A DNA stretch of 19,534 nucleotides from JASFEQ01 sp050122535 (lineage in GTDB: Bacteria; Desulfobacterota; DSM-4660; Desulfatiglandales; HGW-15), in NCBI GenBank assembly GCA_050122535.1, contig JASFIT010000033.1, forward strand, positions 1 to 19,534, in the 5' to 3' direction. How positions within the stretch are numbered: the stretch's first letter is position 1; the number at the start of each line of letters is the position of its first letter. Made by a program: the position numbers and the translations under genes. The notes under the pieces are model-generated. The model saw nothing but the letters and a program-made list of their open reading frames with translations. It made no database searches and was not told the origin of the DNA. Positions 1 to 7,740 of this stretch are shown here, one piece after another.

Positions 1-165
1 TCCCCCCGCCACCCGCCTATGCGGGGGCAGGCTTGCGGCGTATTGCCCCATACGCCTCAGTCGTCGCTCCTCGGCGCCGAGCATCTAATAGCTTGCTGGT
101 GATCAGGAATTTTCCAAAACCTGCTGACTTCAGCAATGATACCTAAAATTCAATGCGGATCTGGG
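1..165. repeat. Dispersed intergenic repeat, copy A (cut by left edge)
   Basis: This stretch resembles 14782-14935 in the same orientation. Shared blocks include the GC-rich part with GCCTATGCGGG and GGCAGGCTTGCGGCG, then CATCTAATA, CTTGCTGGTG, TCAGGAAT and CCTGCT, followed by a less conserved AT-rich tail. Copy A carries about 40 extra bases (41-81) that begin a small hairpin, GCGTAT (38-43) pairing with ATACGC (50-55). I see no ORF in it. It starts at the window edge, so its true left end is unknown. It lies beyond the 3' end of the thioredoxin-like gene. The nature of the repeat is not known to me. Confidence 0.7.
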
Positions 166-184
166 CACTTTAAAATCCCCCTCA

Positions 185-207
185 TTTCCCCTTTGTAAAG
201 GGGGAAA
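185..207. repeat. Hairpin CCCCTTT-GT-AAAGGGG
   Basis: CCCCTTT (188-194) and AAAGGGG (197-203) pair perfectly, and the outer TTT/AAA bases extend the stem around one extra G. It lies about 25 bases beyond the stop codon of the minus-strand thioredoxin-like gene and could end its transcript. No clear T-run follows on either strand, so a palindromic repeat fits as well as a terminator. Confidence 0.45.
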
Positions 208-232
208 GCGGGATTTGCCGGTAGTCTTCGCG

Positions 233-790
233 TTAAAGGACATCGCGCAAATGATTTTCTATTTCTTGTTTAGATACGGTGCCGAGCAATTTGTTGATCT
301 GTTTTCCGTTCTTGAAGAGAATCATGGTAGGCGTACTCATGATATCGTACTGGGATGCGGTGAAGGGATTTTGATCTATATTCATCTTCCCCACTTTGAT
401 CTGGCCTGCATACTCTGATGCCAGTTGATCAAGGATGGGATCAAGGGTTTTACAGTAGGCGCACATGGGGGAGTAGTATTCCATGAGAACGGGGCCTGGG
501 AAATCAAGGATTTCTTGCTTGAACGTGCCATCGGTAATGGGGGTCGGATGATTGTAGTATGGAATGGCTTGAAGGGGCTCATGGCATTTGCCACATTTGG
601 GTTGGTCATCGAGCAGAGCCTTAAGAACTCTGTTCTTTGCGCCACACTTTGCGCATTTGATGATTACGGTTTCTGGCTTCAAAATGGCCTTGCATTTGCC
701 GCAAAGGGGGTTATCTTTCAATCGTTCTTTTGGGACTCGATTCTTGGTCCCGCAGCTTGAACATTTTATGATTGCACTACTCTGATTCAT
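233..790 (-). CDS. Thioredoxin-like protein with two N-terminal zinc ribbons
   Basis: This 185-residue protein is a predicted cytoplasmic thiol-disulfide oxidoreductase. No signal peptide is visible. Two similar CxxC...CxxC ribbons come first: Cys10/Cys13 with Cys30/Cys33, and Cys46/Cys49 with Cys66/Cys69. Each probably binds one zinc ion. The thioredoxin fold starts near residue 85, with the active site MCAYC (Cys110, Cys113) and the cis-proline in STPT (Pro154). Thioredoxin 2 (TrxC) of other bacteria has a single ribbon and WCGPC, so this protein has an extra ribbon and an altered redox loop. The ATG at 790 follows a GGGAG in minus-strand reading. The gene diverges from the acyl-CoA synthetase gene. 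The fold is clear, but the substrate is unknown. Confidence 0.88.
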   Translation of the reverse strand: MNQSSAIIKCSSCGTKNRVPKERLKDNPLCGKCKAILKPETVIIKCAKCGAKNRVLKALLDDQPKCGKCHEPLQAIPYYNHPTPITDGTFKQEILDFPGPVLMEYYSPMCAYCKTLDPILDQLASEYAGQIKVGKMNIDQNPFTASQYDIMSTPTMILFKNGKQINKLLGTVSKQEIENHLRDVL

Positions 791-873
791 GCTTTCTCCC
801 AGGTTATTCCCAAAGAAGTGATTGTCCGTTTGACTTTATGTGCCTGCGCTGTTACATGAGACCTTAATGTAGA

Positions 874-901
874 AATATAATGCATATTGGTAACGTTGCA
901 A
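874..901 (-). promoter_or_regulatory. Candidate sigma-70 promoter for the thioredoxin-like gene
   Basis: Read on the minus strand, TTGCAA (901-896) is followed after 16 bases by TATATT (879-874). Each box matches the consensus at four of six positions. It lies in the divergent spacer 791-970 and would give a leader of roughly 75 bases. On the plus strand a TATAAT (876-881) overlaps it and could serve the acyl-CoA synthetase gene, but that has no good -35 partner. Confidence 0.35.
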
Positions 902-970
902 AAGGAATGGGGCAAAAAATTGATGATTTCATGAGTTTGTCTTCCACATTTAGGGAAGCGGCGGGAGACC

Positions 971-2533
971 ATGAACATCGGTAAATTATTAACAAAATCG
1001 ACTGAAACCTTCCCGAATAATCTGGCCATCGTGCATAGTTCCAGGCAGTTTACCTATGCTCAATTTAATTCCAGAGTGAACCGCCTTGCGAACGCGTTGT
1101 ACAGACTGGGTATGGAGCCGGGAGACAATGTGGCGCTGCTTCAATACAACTACCCCGAGATGTTGGAATCCATGTTCGCCTGCTTTAAGGCCGGTTGCGG
1201 AGCGGTGCCCATCAACTGGCGACTCCATCCCAATGAGTTTGCTTTTATAATAGACCACTCTGAAGCAAAGGCCGTTATTCTATCCCCTGAATTCAATGAT
1301 TCAATCGTTGATATCCGAGGGCAAATAAAAAAGGCTCAACACCTTATTACACTGTCAGGTGCTAAAGGTAAGCTCCTCGATTATGAAAATTTGATCTCCG
1401 CGGAATCTGAACAATTTGTTGATGCTGAGGTCAAAGCTGACGATCTTGCATGGCTATTTTACACATCAGGAACAACGGGGATGCCAAAAGGCGCCATGTT
1501 GACCCACCGCAACCTGCTCGCCATGACAATGAATTTTTATGCGGATATTTGCCCCGGGTTCGGCCCCGATGACGTGGTGCTTCATGCCGCCCCACTCTCC
1601 CATGGCAGCGGGCTTTACGCGTTGCCGAACATAGGGAAGGCGGCGACAAACATAATCTTAGAGTCTCAATCATTTGATCCTGACTTGATTTTCAAGACAA
1701 TTCAAGAATACCGGGTGACCAATATGTTCGCTGCCCCAACCATGATAAAACTTATGGTGGAGAGTCCTGCGGTGGACAAATATGATCACAGCTCTCTTAA
1801 AGCCTTGAATTACGGCGGTGCGCCCATGCTTGTGGCAGATCTGAACGAGGCGATGAGGAAATTGGGACCCTGTCTTGTGCAGTTGTATGGACAGGCTGAA
1901 TCTCCCATGACCATCACTTATTTGCCACACAGGGATCACATGTTGGATGGGCCGGCGGAACAAATCAAACGGCTTTCCTCTGCAGGAATCCCGCGCACGG
2001 ATGTGGAGGTGAAGATCTTTGATGCCCATGACAACGAGCTACCGCCCGGTGAAAGGGGGGAGATCGTAACACGGTCGGACCTGGTAATGAGAGGATATTG
2101 GCGTAATCCAGAGGCCACAGCAGAGATGCTCAAGAATGGATGGCTCCATACGGGCGATGTGGGCCATATGGACGAGAGCGGGTATCTATTCATTATGGAT
2201 CGATCAAAGGACATGATCATTAGTGGGGGAGAGAATATATATCCTCGTGAGATCGAGGAGGTCCTGATACGCCATCCAGCCGTGAGAGAGGTGGCTGTGA
2301 TTGGCGTTCCTGATGCCAGATGGGGGGAGGCCGTGAAGGCCGTCGTCGCACTTGTGGAAGGAGAATCTGCCACAGAAGATGTACTGATCGCTTTTTGTAA
2401 GGATCACATCGCCAGCTACAAAAAACCCAAATCCCTGGATTTCGTGGATGAGTTGCCCAAAAACAATTATGGGAAGATCCTAAAAAGGGAATTACGGGCC
2501 AAGTACTGGGAGGAGAAGGAACGAAAGGTGTAG
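971..2533 (+). CDS. AMP-forming acyl-CoA synthetase (long-chain fatty acid--CoA ligase type)
   Basis: This 520-residue enzyme of the acyl-adenylate-forming (ANL) superfamily is predicted to activate a carboxylic acid with ATP and join it to CoA. The family motifs appear in order: the phosphate-binding loop YTSGTTGMPKG (164-174), the adenine motif YGQAE (from 306), the hinge block GWLHTGD (390-396), RSKDMIISGGENIYPREIE, and near the C-terminus the catalytic lysine in NYGKILKRE (Lys502). The length is normal. No membrane segment is visible. The real substrate (long-chain, medium-chain or aromatic acid) cannot be read from the sequence. The ATG at 971 has a GGGAG a few bases upstream. It is the first gene of a same-strand series, and an enoyl-CoA hydratase homologue follows after 95 bases, which supports a role in acyl-CoA metabolism. 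Confidence 0.92.
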   Translation: MNIGKLLTKSTETFPNNLAIVHSSRQFTYAQFNSRVNRLANALYRLGMEPGDNVALLQYNYPEMLESMFACFKAGCGAVPINWRLHPNEFAFIIDHSEAKAVILSPEFNDSIVDIRGQIKKAQHLITLSGAKGKLLDYENLISAESEQFVDAEVKADDLAWLFYTSGTTGMPKGAMLTHRNLLAMTMNFYADICPGFGPDDVVLHAAPLSHGSGLYALPNIGKAATNIILESQSFDPDLIFKTIQEYRVTNMFAAPTMIKLMVESPAVDKYDHSSLKALNYGGAPMLVADLNEAMRKLGPCLVQLYGQAESPMTITYLPHRDHMLDGPAEQIKRLSSAGIPRTDVEVKIFDAHDNELPPGERGEIVTRSDLVMRGYWRNPEATAEMLKNGWLHTGDVGHMDESGYLFIMDRSKDMIISGGENIYPREIEEVLIRHPAVREVAVIGVPDARWGEAVKAVVALVEGESATEDVLIAFCKDHIASYKKPKSLDFVDELPKNNYGKILKRELRAKYWEEKERKV

Positions 2534-2628
2534 AGGCCGGTTTTTCGACAGTCTCGTAATCACTGGTTACAATAAAGAAAGCTGTATTCGTTTATCAGGG
2601 ACAGCAAACTGTTTCAAGGAGGATCAGA

Positions 2629-3405
2629 ATGGGATACGAAAACATCCTTGTCGAACGCAAAGAAGATGTGGGGATTATCATCTTGAATCGTCCAGAGCAA
2701 TACAATACATTCACCACAGCTTTGGCAAAAGAATTGAACGATGCCCTTATTGAACTGGAAAATGCGAAAGACATCAAGGTGGTTGTCATTCAAGGTTCTG
2801 GAAAGGCCTTTTGCACTGGCATAGACATATCTGAGTTTGCCGGCAAGACACTCCATGAGTACCGTGAATGGGTGGGAGTTATGGAGCAACCTTTCCACGT
2901 CATTGGCTATATGAAAAAACCGGTCATTGCGTCGGCCCATGGATATGCCGTGGCCAATGGCGTCGGTCTTATAGCGGCTTGTGATCTGGCCATTGTGGCG
3001 GAAGGCACCAAGCTAGGCGCCACAGCCATTAATGTGGGCCTTTTCTGCATGGGGCCGGCGGTTCCCATGTCAAGATCTCTGAGCAGAAAGCGGGTGCTTG
3101 AAATGGTCTTGACAGGGGATATGTACGATGCAAAGGATGCGGAGCAGTGGGGCCTGGTCAACCGAGTCGTTCCCCAAGATAAATTAGAGGAAGAAACCAT
3201 GGCCCTTGCCAACAAACTGGCTAAAAAGAGCCCAGTCGCCCTACAGATGGGGAAGCAGGCCTTTTATGGTATGTCTGACATGCCGTTTGGCAAGGCCCTT
3301 GAATATTCTAATGAGCTCTTCGCCGCCCTTTGTGTGACCGAGAATGCTCGGGAAGGGGTGGATGCCTTCTTGAACAAGCGTGAGCCGAAATGGAAAGATG
3401 AATGA
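2629..3405 (+). CDS. Enoyl-CoA hydratase/isomerase family protein (ECHDC3-like), hydratase glutamates absent
   Basis: This 258-residue protein is a member of the crotonase superfamily, which binds acyl-CoA thioesters and usually forms trimers or hexamers. The family blocks are present: FCTGIDISEF, AHGYAVANGVGLIAACDLA, and MVLTGDMYDAKDAEQWGLVN. In rat mitochondrial hydratase Glu144 and Glu164 catalyse water addition. The equivalent positions here, also 20 residues apart, are Gly113 and Ala133, so ordinary hydration is unlikely. The segment INVGLFCMGPA resembles what I recall of the ECHDC3 subgroup, whose reaction is poorly defined. The start is firm, with AAGGAGG (2616-2622) six bases before the ATG. 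It follows the acyl-CoA synthetase and precedes the DUF2889 genes. The superfamily is certain, the reaction unknown. Confidence 0.88.
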   Translation: MGYENILVERKEDVGIIILNRPEQYNTFTTALAKELNDALIELENAKDIKVVVIQGSGKAFCTGIDISEFAGKTLHEYREWVGVMEQPFHVIGYMKKPVIASAHGYAVANGVGLIAACDLAIVAEGTKLGATAINVGLFCMGPAVPMSRSLSRKRVLEMVLTGDMYDAKDAEQWGLVNRVVPQDKLEEETMALANKLAKKSPVALQMGKQAFYGMSDMPFGKALEYSNELFAALCVTENAREGVDAFLNKREPKWKDE

Positions 3406-3500
3406 TTCCTCAGATTAGGAATAGATATTTGGGTGACAGAGGCATCATGGGAGATGATCTCTGCAGTCCTATTTGATTTTCTCAAACAAGAGGCACAATC

Positions 3501-3995
3501 ATGGCCGACATACTCTATTTTTCTAGAAACCGATGTATCACCGTTGAACAGATCGATGAGCAGAGCATGAGATCCTCCTGCCGTCTTCAGGACACATTAA
3601 CGGATGCCCTTGTGGAGGTCATGGTGAAAATTCCCGATCTTGAAGTGATGGACGTCAGTGGGGAAATTAGGCGGTCAACTGGGGAAGAAGAGATCAATGT
3701 CATGGAAGCTCTCAGGAAGGTCATCGGCATTCGGGTCGGACCCGGCATGAAAAAGATCATCAAAGGCCTCATCGGGGATTCGAAGACTGAGAAAGAGTTG
3801 GGATTCATGGTGGAGGAGTGCTGCGACGGCGTTATCCTCACCTTCACCAAGGAGGTGTTGCTTGATGCGCCGAAAGATAAATTGAAAGAGAGAGAATACT
3901 TTGAGAACATGGTGAGATCAAATCCCAGGCTCTACAATAGTTGCGCCGCCCTTGCCCCGGGCAGCCCGCTCGTAGAAGGAATTAAACCTGATTAA
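3501..3995 (+). CDS. DUF2889-type protein
   Basis: This is a small 164-residue cytoplasmic protein with no signal peptide or membrane helix. It is similar in plan to the first 120 residues of the next gene: a beta-rich start (RNRCITVEQID...), the block LEVMDVSGEIRR, then a segment with RVGPGMKKIIKGLIG and a cysteine pair in VEECCDG. This matches my recollection of DUF2889, a family of unknown function often seen in Desulfobacterota. An AAGAGG lies about eight bases before the ATG. The two neighbouring copies suggest tandem duplication followed by divergence. No catalytic residues can be named. The family call is from memory of the motif pattern, so it is moderately sure. Confidence 0.68.
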   Translation: MADILYFSRNRCITVEQIDEQSMRSSCRLQDTLTDALVEVMVKIPDLEVMDVSGEIRRSTGEEEINVMEALRKVIGIRVGPGMKKIIKGLIGDSKTEKELGFMVEECCDGVILTFTKEVLLDAPKDKLKEREYFENMVRSNPRLYNSCAALAPGSPLVEGIKPD

Positions 3996-4012
3996 AATCG
4001 CTTCGCGATTTT
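3994..4012 (+). terminator. Hairpin AAAATCGC-TTC-GCGATTTT after the first DUF2889 gene
   Basis: A perfect eight-base stem with a three-base loop starts inside the stop codon of the first DUF2889 gene. The right arm ends in TTTT, so it could act as a weak terminator or attenuator that lowers expression of the downstream genes, or protect the 3' end of the message. A similar but unrelated-looking hairpin, AATTGC-AAA-GCAATT, lies at 15051-15065. Confidence 0.45.
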
Positions 4013-4088
4013 GTAAAAGGAGTTCAAAAGCTCTAGGACACTGATAAATCAACAGCATAATTCAAAAGCCCGGAGAATCGATATTATT

Positions 4089-5273
4089 ATGCTGAAATTC
4101 GCTCGAAATAAACTGGTGAGCATTTACAGAAAAGACGAAGACACATTGCTTGCCCATGGCATCCTTGAGGACGACATATACGGATTAGAGATGGATGTTG
4201 CCATAGGCCTATCCTCACTGGAGATCCTGTCAATAGAAGGTAGATGGAAGAGAACTGAGAATTCCGAATGCCCCAGAGCCATTCCCTTCCTACAGGAAGC
4301 CGTCGGGTTCCGAATGGGCGAGGGGTTCTCTCAGAAGGTGCGGAAAATTATAGGTCGCAAGGCATGCCGTCATTTTGCAGATATTCTCCTCGAATGTTGC
4401 GATGCCGCACAAATGGCGGCCAATGTAATCCGATGGGAAACAGAAAAGGAAAAAAGGCCTGATCTCAGGTTTGACGATTTTTTTTCCGAAGACATGGGAG
4501 AGGCTGCAAGTCCCCCTGAAGACTTCTCCACTTCAGGAGAGGAACGTCTTAAGCCAAAAGGGGAAGGTGTGCCGGCCAAAGAGCAGGTGAGAGCAGATGA
4601 AGGGATGGTCATAGATCTTCATGTCCACACGTCTCCCGCCTCACCCTGTAGTTCAGCTACCGTTGATGAAATCATCCAAGAGGCCAAAAGGATTGGCCTC
4701 GATGGGATTTGCCTGACGGATCACAACCATGTCTGGGATCCTGATGAGGTGGAAGATTTGGCGCGAAAATACAACTTCCTTATCTTGAGAGGAAACGAGA
4801 TCACAACGGATCAGGGAGACGTGGTTGTATTTGGTCTTGAAAAGGAGATCAAAGGGATCATCACGCTGGAGGATATCAGGGAGGAGGTCTCAAAGGCGAA
4901 AGGATTTATGATTGTGGCCCACCCTTTCAGGGGGTTCCTGACCTTCGGGATCGGCAAACTCGGATTGACCCCGGAAAAGGCCATGGAGAGACCCCTTTTC
5001 AGCCTTGTGGATGCCGTGGAAGTGATGAACAGTAAGGTCACTGAAAAAGAAAACAGCTTTGCCGCAAAGGTGGCTGAGGGTCTTAGTCTACCCGCAACGG
5101 GCGGGAGCGATGCTCACGAGGTTTCTGAAGTGGGGATCTTTGCCACCCGGTTTTCCCATGTTATTAGCGACGAAAAGGATCTTATTGACGCCTTGAGAGA
5201 TGGAAGCTATGCCCCCATTGCATACAGGGAGGAGAGAAAGAAAGGGAGTCGTGCATATGGAAGCAAAACGTGA
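4089..5273 (+). CDS. DUF2889-PHP fusion, predicted metal-dependent phosphoesterase
   Basis: This 394-residue, two-domain protein starts with a second DUF2889-like part at about 1-120 (LEMDVAIGLSSLEILSIEG, FRMGEGFSQKVRKIIG, LLECCD). A charged, probably flexible linker follows to about 172. The C-terminal half is a PHP domain with its metal-binding motifs: DLHVHTSP (His178, His180), TDHNH (Asp211, His212, His214), AHPFRG (His278) and GSDAHE (Asp341, His343). PHP domains hydrolyse phosphoesters such as nucleotides or histidinol phosphate, but the substrate here cannot be told. The set of ligands suggests an active site. The start has only a weak GGAG 13 bases upstream, so a different start is possible. 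The end overlaps the next gene by 17 bases, pointing to translational coupling. Confidence 0.8.
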   Translation: MLKFARNKLVSIYRKDEDTLLAHGILEDDIYGLEMDVAIGLSSLEILSIEGRWKRTENSECPRAIPFLQEAVGFRMGEGFSQKVRKIIGRKACRHFADILLECCDAAQMAANVIRWETEKEKRPDLRFDDFFSEDMGEAASPPEDFSTSGEERLKPKGEGVPAKEQVRADEGMVIDLHVHTSPASPCSSATVDEIIQEAKRIGLDGICLTDHNHVWDPDEVEDLARKYNFLILRGNEITTDQGDVVVFGLEKEIKGIITLEDIREEVSKAKGFMIVAHPFRGFLTFGIGKLGLTPEKAMERPLFSLVDAVEVMNSKVTEKENSFAAKVAEGLSLPATGGSDAHEVSEVGIFATRFSHVISDEKDLIDALRDGSYAPIAYREERKKGSRAYGSKT

Positions 5274-6678
5274 CTGGAAAAAACTGATAAGAAGGATGGA
5301 GCTTTTGATGAGGCTCAAGTCCTTTCCTGTAGCATTTAAAATGCTGGAAAAGAAAGAACAGCTTGACCAAATCCCCTTTATGCGAAGAACCCAGCGGAAG
5401 ATGACACTTTGTCAGCTGATCACCCTTGTCAGGAACTTCGACTGGACGGTGGGGGCTGAACTGGACGATTTTCTCTCACCCATGTGTGCTTCCATCATAG
5501 GCTTAACGGACACCCCCGAATTATATAAGGATGGCACGTTTCGAAGCATCGTGTGGGTGAAGTCAAAGGAAGACGGCATGAAATATGAGGCGTCTATTCC
5601 CCGTCTCCCGCTGGAAAAATATGAGGCCGTGGCCATGGCGCCTCTCGTCTACAACCCCTTTGAACCGGATATCGTCCTCATCTATGCCAATCCGGCCCAA
5701 ATGATGCTTTTGATCAATTCGCTGCAGTTTGAGGAATATGAGGTGATGGAATTTTACTGTGTGGGGGAATCATCCTGCTCCGATGCCATTGCCAGATGCT
5801 ACCTGAGCGGCAAACCATCCTTGACCATTCCCTGTTATGGTGAACGCCGTTACGGGCATGCGCAGGATGAGGATCTGGTGATGGCCATACCCGTGGGCAT
5901 GATGGAGAAGGCCTTGAAAGGCATGGAAGTGCTCTACAGGAGGGGAATACGTTATCCCATTAGTTATGCTGGGACTGAGCAGGATCTTGCGACTGCGTTC
6001 CCACTGTCCTACGGAGGTATCGACCAAATGGAGACCATTCGAGGAAAAGACAACCGTCTTCTTCTGGGGGTGACAGGGGGCATTGCCACGGGAAAGACCA
6101 CGGTGGTGAATATGCTGAAAGAACTGGGCGCACCCGTTATCGATTTTGATGTACTCGCAAGGCAGGTGGTCGAGCCTGAAAAACCCGCTTGGAAGGAAAT
6201 CGTGGCCTATTTTGGAGAGCAGGTCATTCAAGAAGATAAGCAGTTGGACAGGAAAAAATTATCAGACATTGTCTTCCAGGATATGGAAAAGAGGAAGAAA
6301 CTGGAAAGCTTCACCCATCCCCGGATCCATGCGGAATTCATGAAGCAACTGAGTGAGATTGTGGAGAAAGACCCGGATGCAATCGTTCAGGTGGACGTGC
6401 CACTCTTGATCGAACTGAATCTGCAATACATATATCATAAGACCCTAGTTGTTTACATCCCGGAGGAAAAACAGATAGAGCGTCTGATGAAGAGAGACGG
6501 TATTAGCAAAGAGGAGGCAGCCAATATGCTCAAGGCCCAGCTACCCATTGATGAAAAGGTGGGGTATGCCGATTTTGTGATCTATAACGACAAATCTTTG
6601 GAAGAAACCAGAAAGCAGGTGGAGAAACTCTGGGAAACCCTGAAGAAGATTCAAAAAGAAAGGGCCGGAAGGGCATGA
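5257..6678 (+). CDS. coaE: DUF169-dephospho-CoA kinase fusion
   Basis: This is a predicted 473-residue fusion. Residues 1 to about 255 look like DUF169 (COG2043), a family of unknown function. It opens with the typical LKSFPVAFKML and carries scattered cysteines (SPMCAS, GESSCSDAIARC, IPCYGERRYGHAQDED). Residues 267-473 are dephospho-CoA kinase, which phosphorylates dephospho-CoA in the last step of CoA synthesis. The P-loop is GGIATGKT (274-281), followed by VIDFDVLAR, FTHPRIHAEF, VQVDVPLLIE and AQLPIDEKVGYADFVIYN. The kinase part has full length, about 207 residues. I chose the ATG at 5257, not 5200, because GGGAG lies eight bases upstream and DUF169 proteins begin close to this point. The gene overlaps the PHP gene by 17 bases, and an MBL-fold gene follows after 22. 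No stop or frameshift separates the halves. Confidence 0.85.
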   Translation: MEAKRDWKKLIRRMELLMRLKSFPVAFKMLEKKEQLDQIPFMRRTQRKMTLCQLITLVRNFDWTVGAELDDFLSPMCASIIGLTDTPELYKDGTFRSIVWVKSKEDGMKYEASIPRLPLEKYEAVAMAPLVYNPFEPDIVLIYANPAQMMLLINSLQFEEYEVMEFYCVGESSCSDAIARCYLSGKPSLTIPCYGERRYGHAQDEDLVMAIPVGMMEKALKGMEVLYRRGIRYPISYAGTEQDLATAFPLSYGGIDQMETIRGKDNRLLLGVTGGIATGKTTVVNMLKELGAPVIDFDVLARQVVEPEKPAWKEIVAYFGEQVIQEDKQLDRKKLSDIVFQDMEKRKKLESFTHPRIHAEFMKQLSEIVEKDPDAIVQVDVPLLIELNLQYIYHKTLVVYIPEEKQIERLMKRDGISKEEAANMLKAQLPIDEKVGYADFVIYNDKSLEETRKQVEKLWETLKKIQKERAGRA

Positions 6679-6700
6679 TTTTTATGGAGGGAGTAGGGTA

Positions 6701-7660
6701 ATGAATGATTCAGATAATAGGCTAAGAGAAGTAGAAAGGATTGAGATTATCACTTTGATTGACAACTACGTGGATGTCTTGCTCAGGAATACAGACGTTG
6801 TAACCCGTCCTCCTCTTGCCAAAGGAGAGGAGCTCCCTACGGACAGCATGCTGGCAGAGCATGGTCTGTCCATCCTTGTCACGGTTTATCAAGGAGAAAA
6901 TAATCATACGCTCCTCTTTGACACCGGCTACAGTAAAGTTGGCGTCCCATACAATATGACAAAAATGGAAATAGATGTGGGACAAATTGAAGCCATTGTT
7001 CTGAGTCACGGACATATGGATCATACCGGGTCCTTTTACACCCTGATGGATCAAATATCCAAAAAAATTCCTATAGTAGTTCACCCGGGAGCCTTTCACT
7101 TCCCCCGTTATTTCGGCTTGGATGATGGTAGACGTCTTCTTTTTCCACGAACGCTGGTAAGGGAAGCTTTGGAGGAAAGAGGCGTGGAGATCCTTGAGAG
7201 TAAAAGGCCCACGTTCATTTTGGAAGACATGGTTGCGGTAACCGGTGAGGTGGAGAGAACCACGGAATTCGAGAAAGGACTCCCCAATGCGACGATGGAG
7301 GTGGATGGAAAGATGCAACCGGACCCCATATCTGACGATCAGGCCTTGGTCCTGAACCTAAAAGAGAAGGGTTTGGTGGTCATCTCAGGTTGCAGCCACG
7401 CGGGTATCATTAACACGGTTCTATTTTCGAGAAAGTTTACGGGCGTAGAGAAAATCCACGGGGTCCTTGGGGGTTTCCATCTTTCAGGTCCATTTTTTGA
7501 ACCCATCATTGAGAAGACCATTGAGGCATTGAAAAAGATGGCCCCCGAGGTTATTATGCCAATGCATTGCACGGGATGGAAGGCCATTCAAAGATTCTCC
7601 GAAGAATTCCCCTCCGCCTTTGTCCTCAATAGCGTCGGCTCCAAGATTACCTTGTCTTGA
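6701..7660 (+). CDS. MBL-fold metallo-hydrolase, COG1237 type
   Basis: This is a 319-residue cytoplasmic metallo-beta-lactamase-fold protein. Visible metal ligands are HGHMDH (103-108), His233 in GCSHAG and His289 in MHCTGW. DTGYS precedes the main motif as usual for the fold. The GCSHAGIIN block and the overall plan fit the COG1237 group, often annotated as 7,8-dihydropterin-6-methyl-4-(beta-D-ribofuranosyl)-aminobenzene-5'-phosphate synthase-like. That name comes from methanopterin synthesis and often does not apply outside it, so I give only the fold and likely metal-dependent hydrolase role. The ATG at 6701 follows GGAGGGAG closely and lies 22 bases after the kinase fusion, so the two genes are probably co-transcribed. 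It converges on the NifU-like gene with 80 bases between. Confidence 0.85.
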   Translation: MNDSDNRLREVERIEIITLIDNYVDVLLRNTDVVTRPPLAKGEELPTDSMLAEHGLSILVTVYQGENNHTLLFDTGYSKVGVPYNMTKMEIDVGQIEAIVLSHGHMDHTGSFYTLMDQISKKIPIVVHPGAFHFPRYFGLDDGRRLLFPRTLVREALEERGVEILESKRPTFILEDMVAVTGEVERTTEFEKGLPNATMEVDGKMQPDPISDDQALVLNLKEKGLVVISGCSHAGIINTVLFSRKFTGVEKIHGVLGGFHLSGPFFEPIIEKTIEALKKMAPEVIMPMHCTGWKAIQRFSEEFPSAFVLNSVGSKITLS

Positions 7661-7740
7661 AGTAAAATTTGCAATAGATGATCTTTCGAAAAAGGGCCCT
7701 AGCCTCAATCCATGAGCTCCCATGGGGCTTGATTATTTCC

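Noticed and set aside
5200..5256. Longer N-terminus for the DUF169-CoaE fusion starting at ATG 5200
   Set aside because: It would overlap the PHP gene by 74 bases. The ATG at 5257 has a well-placed GGGAG, and the family starts there.
6722..7318. 198-codon minus-strand open frame
   Set aside because: It is antisense to the MBL-fold gene, whose metal-binding motifs prove the plus-strand reading.
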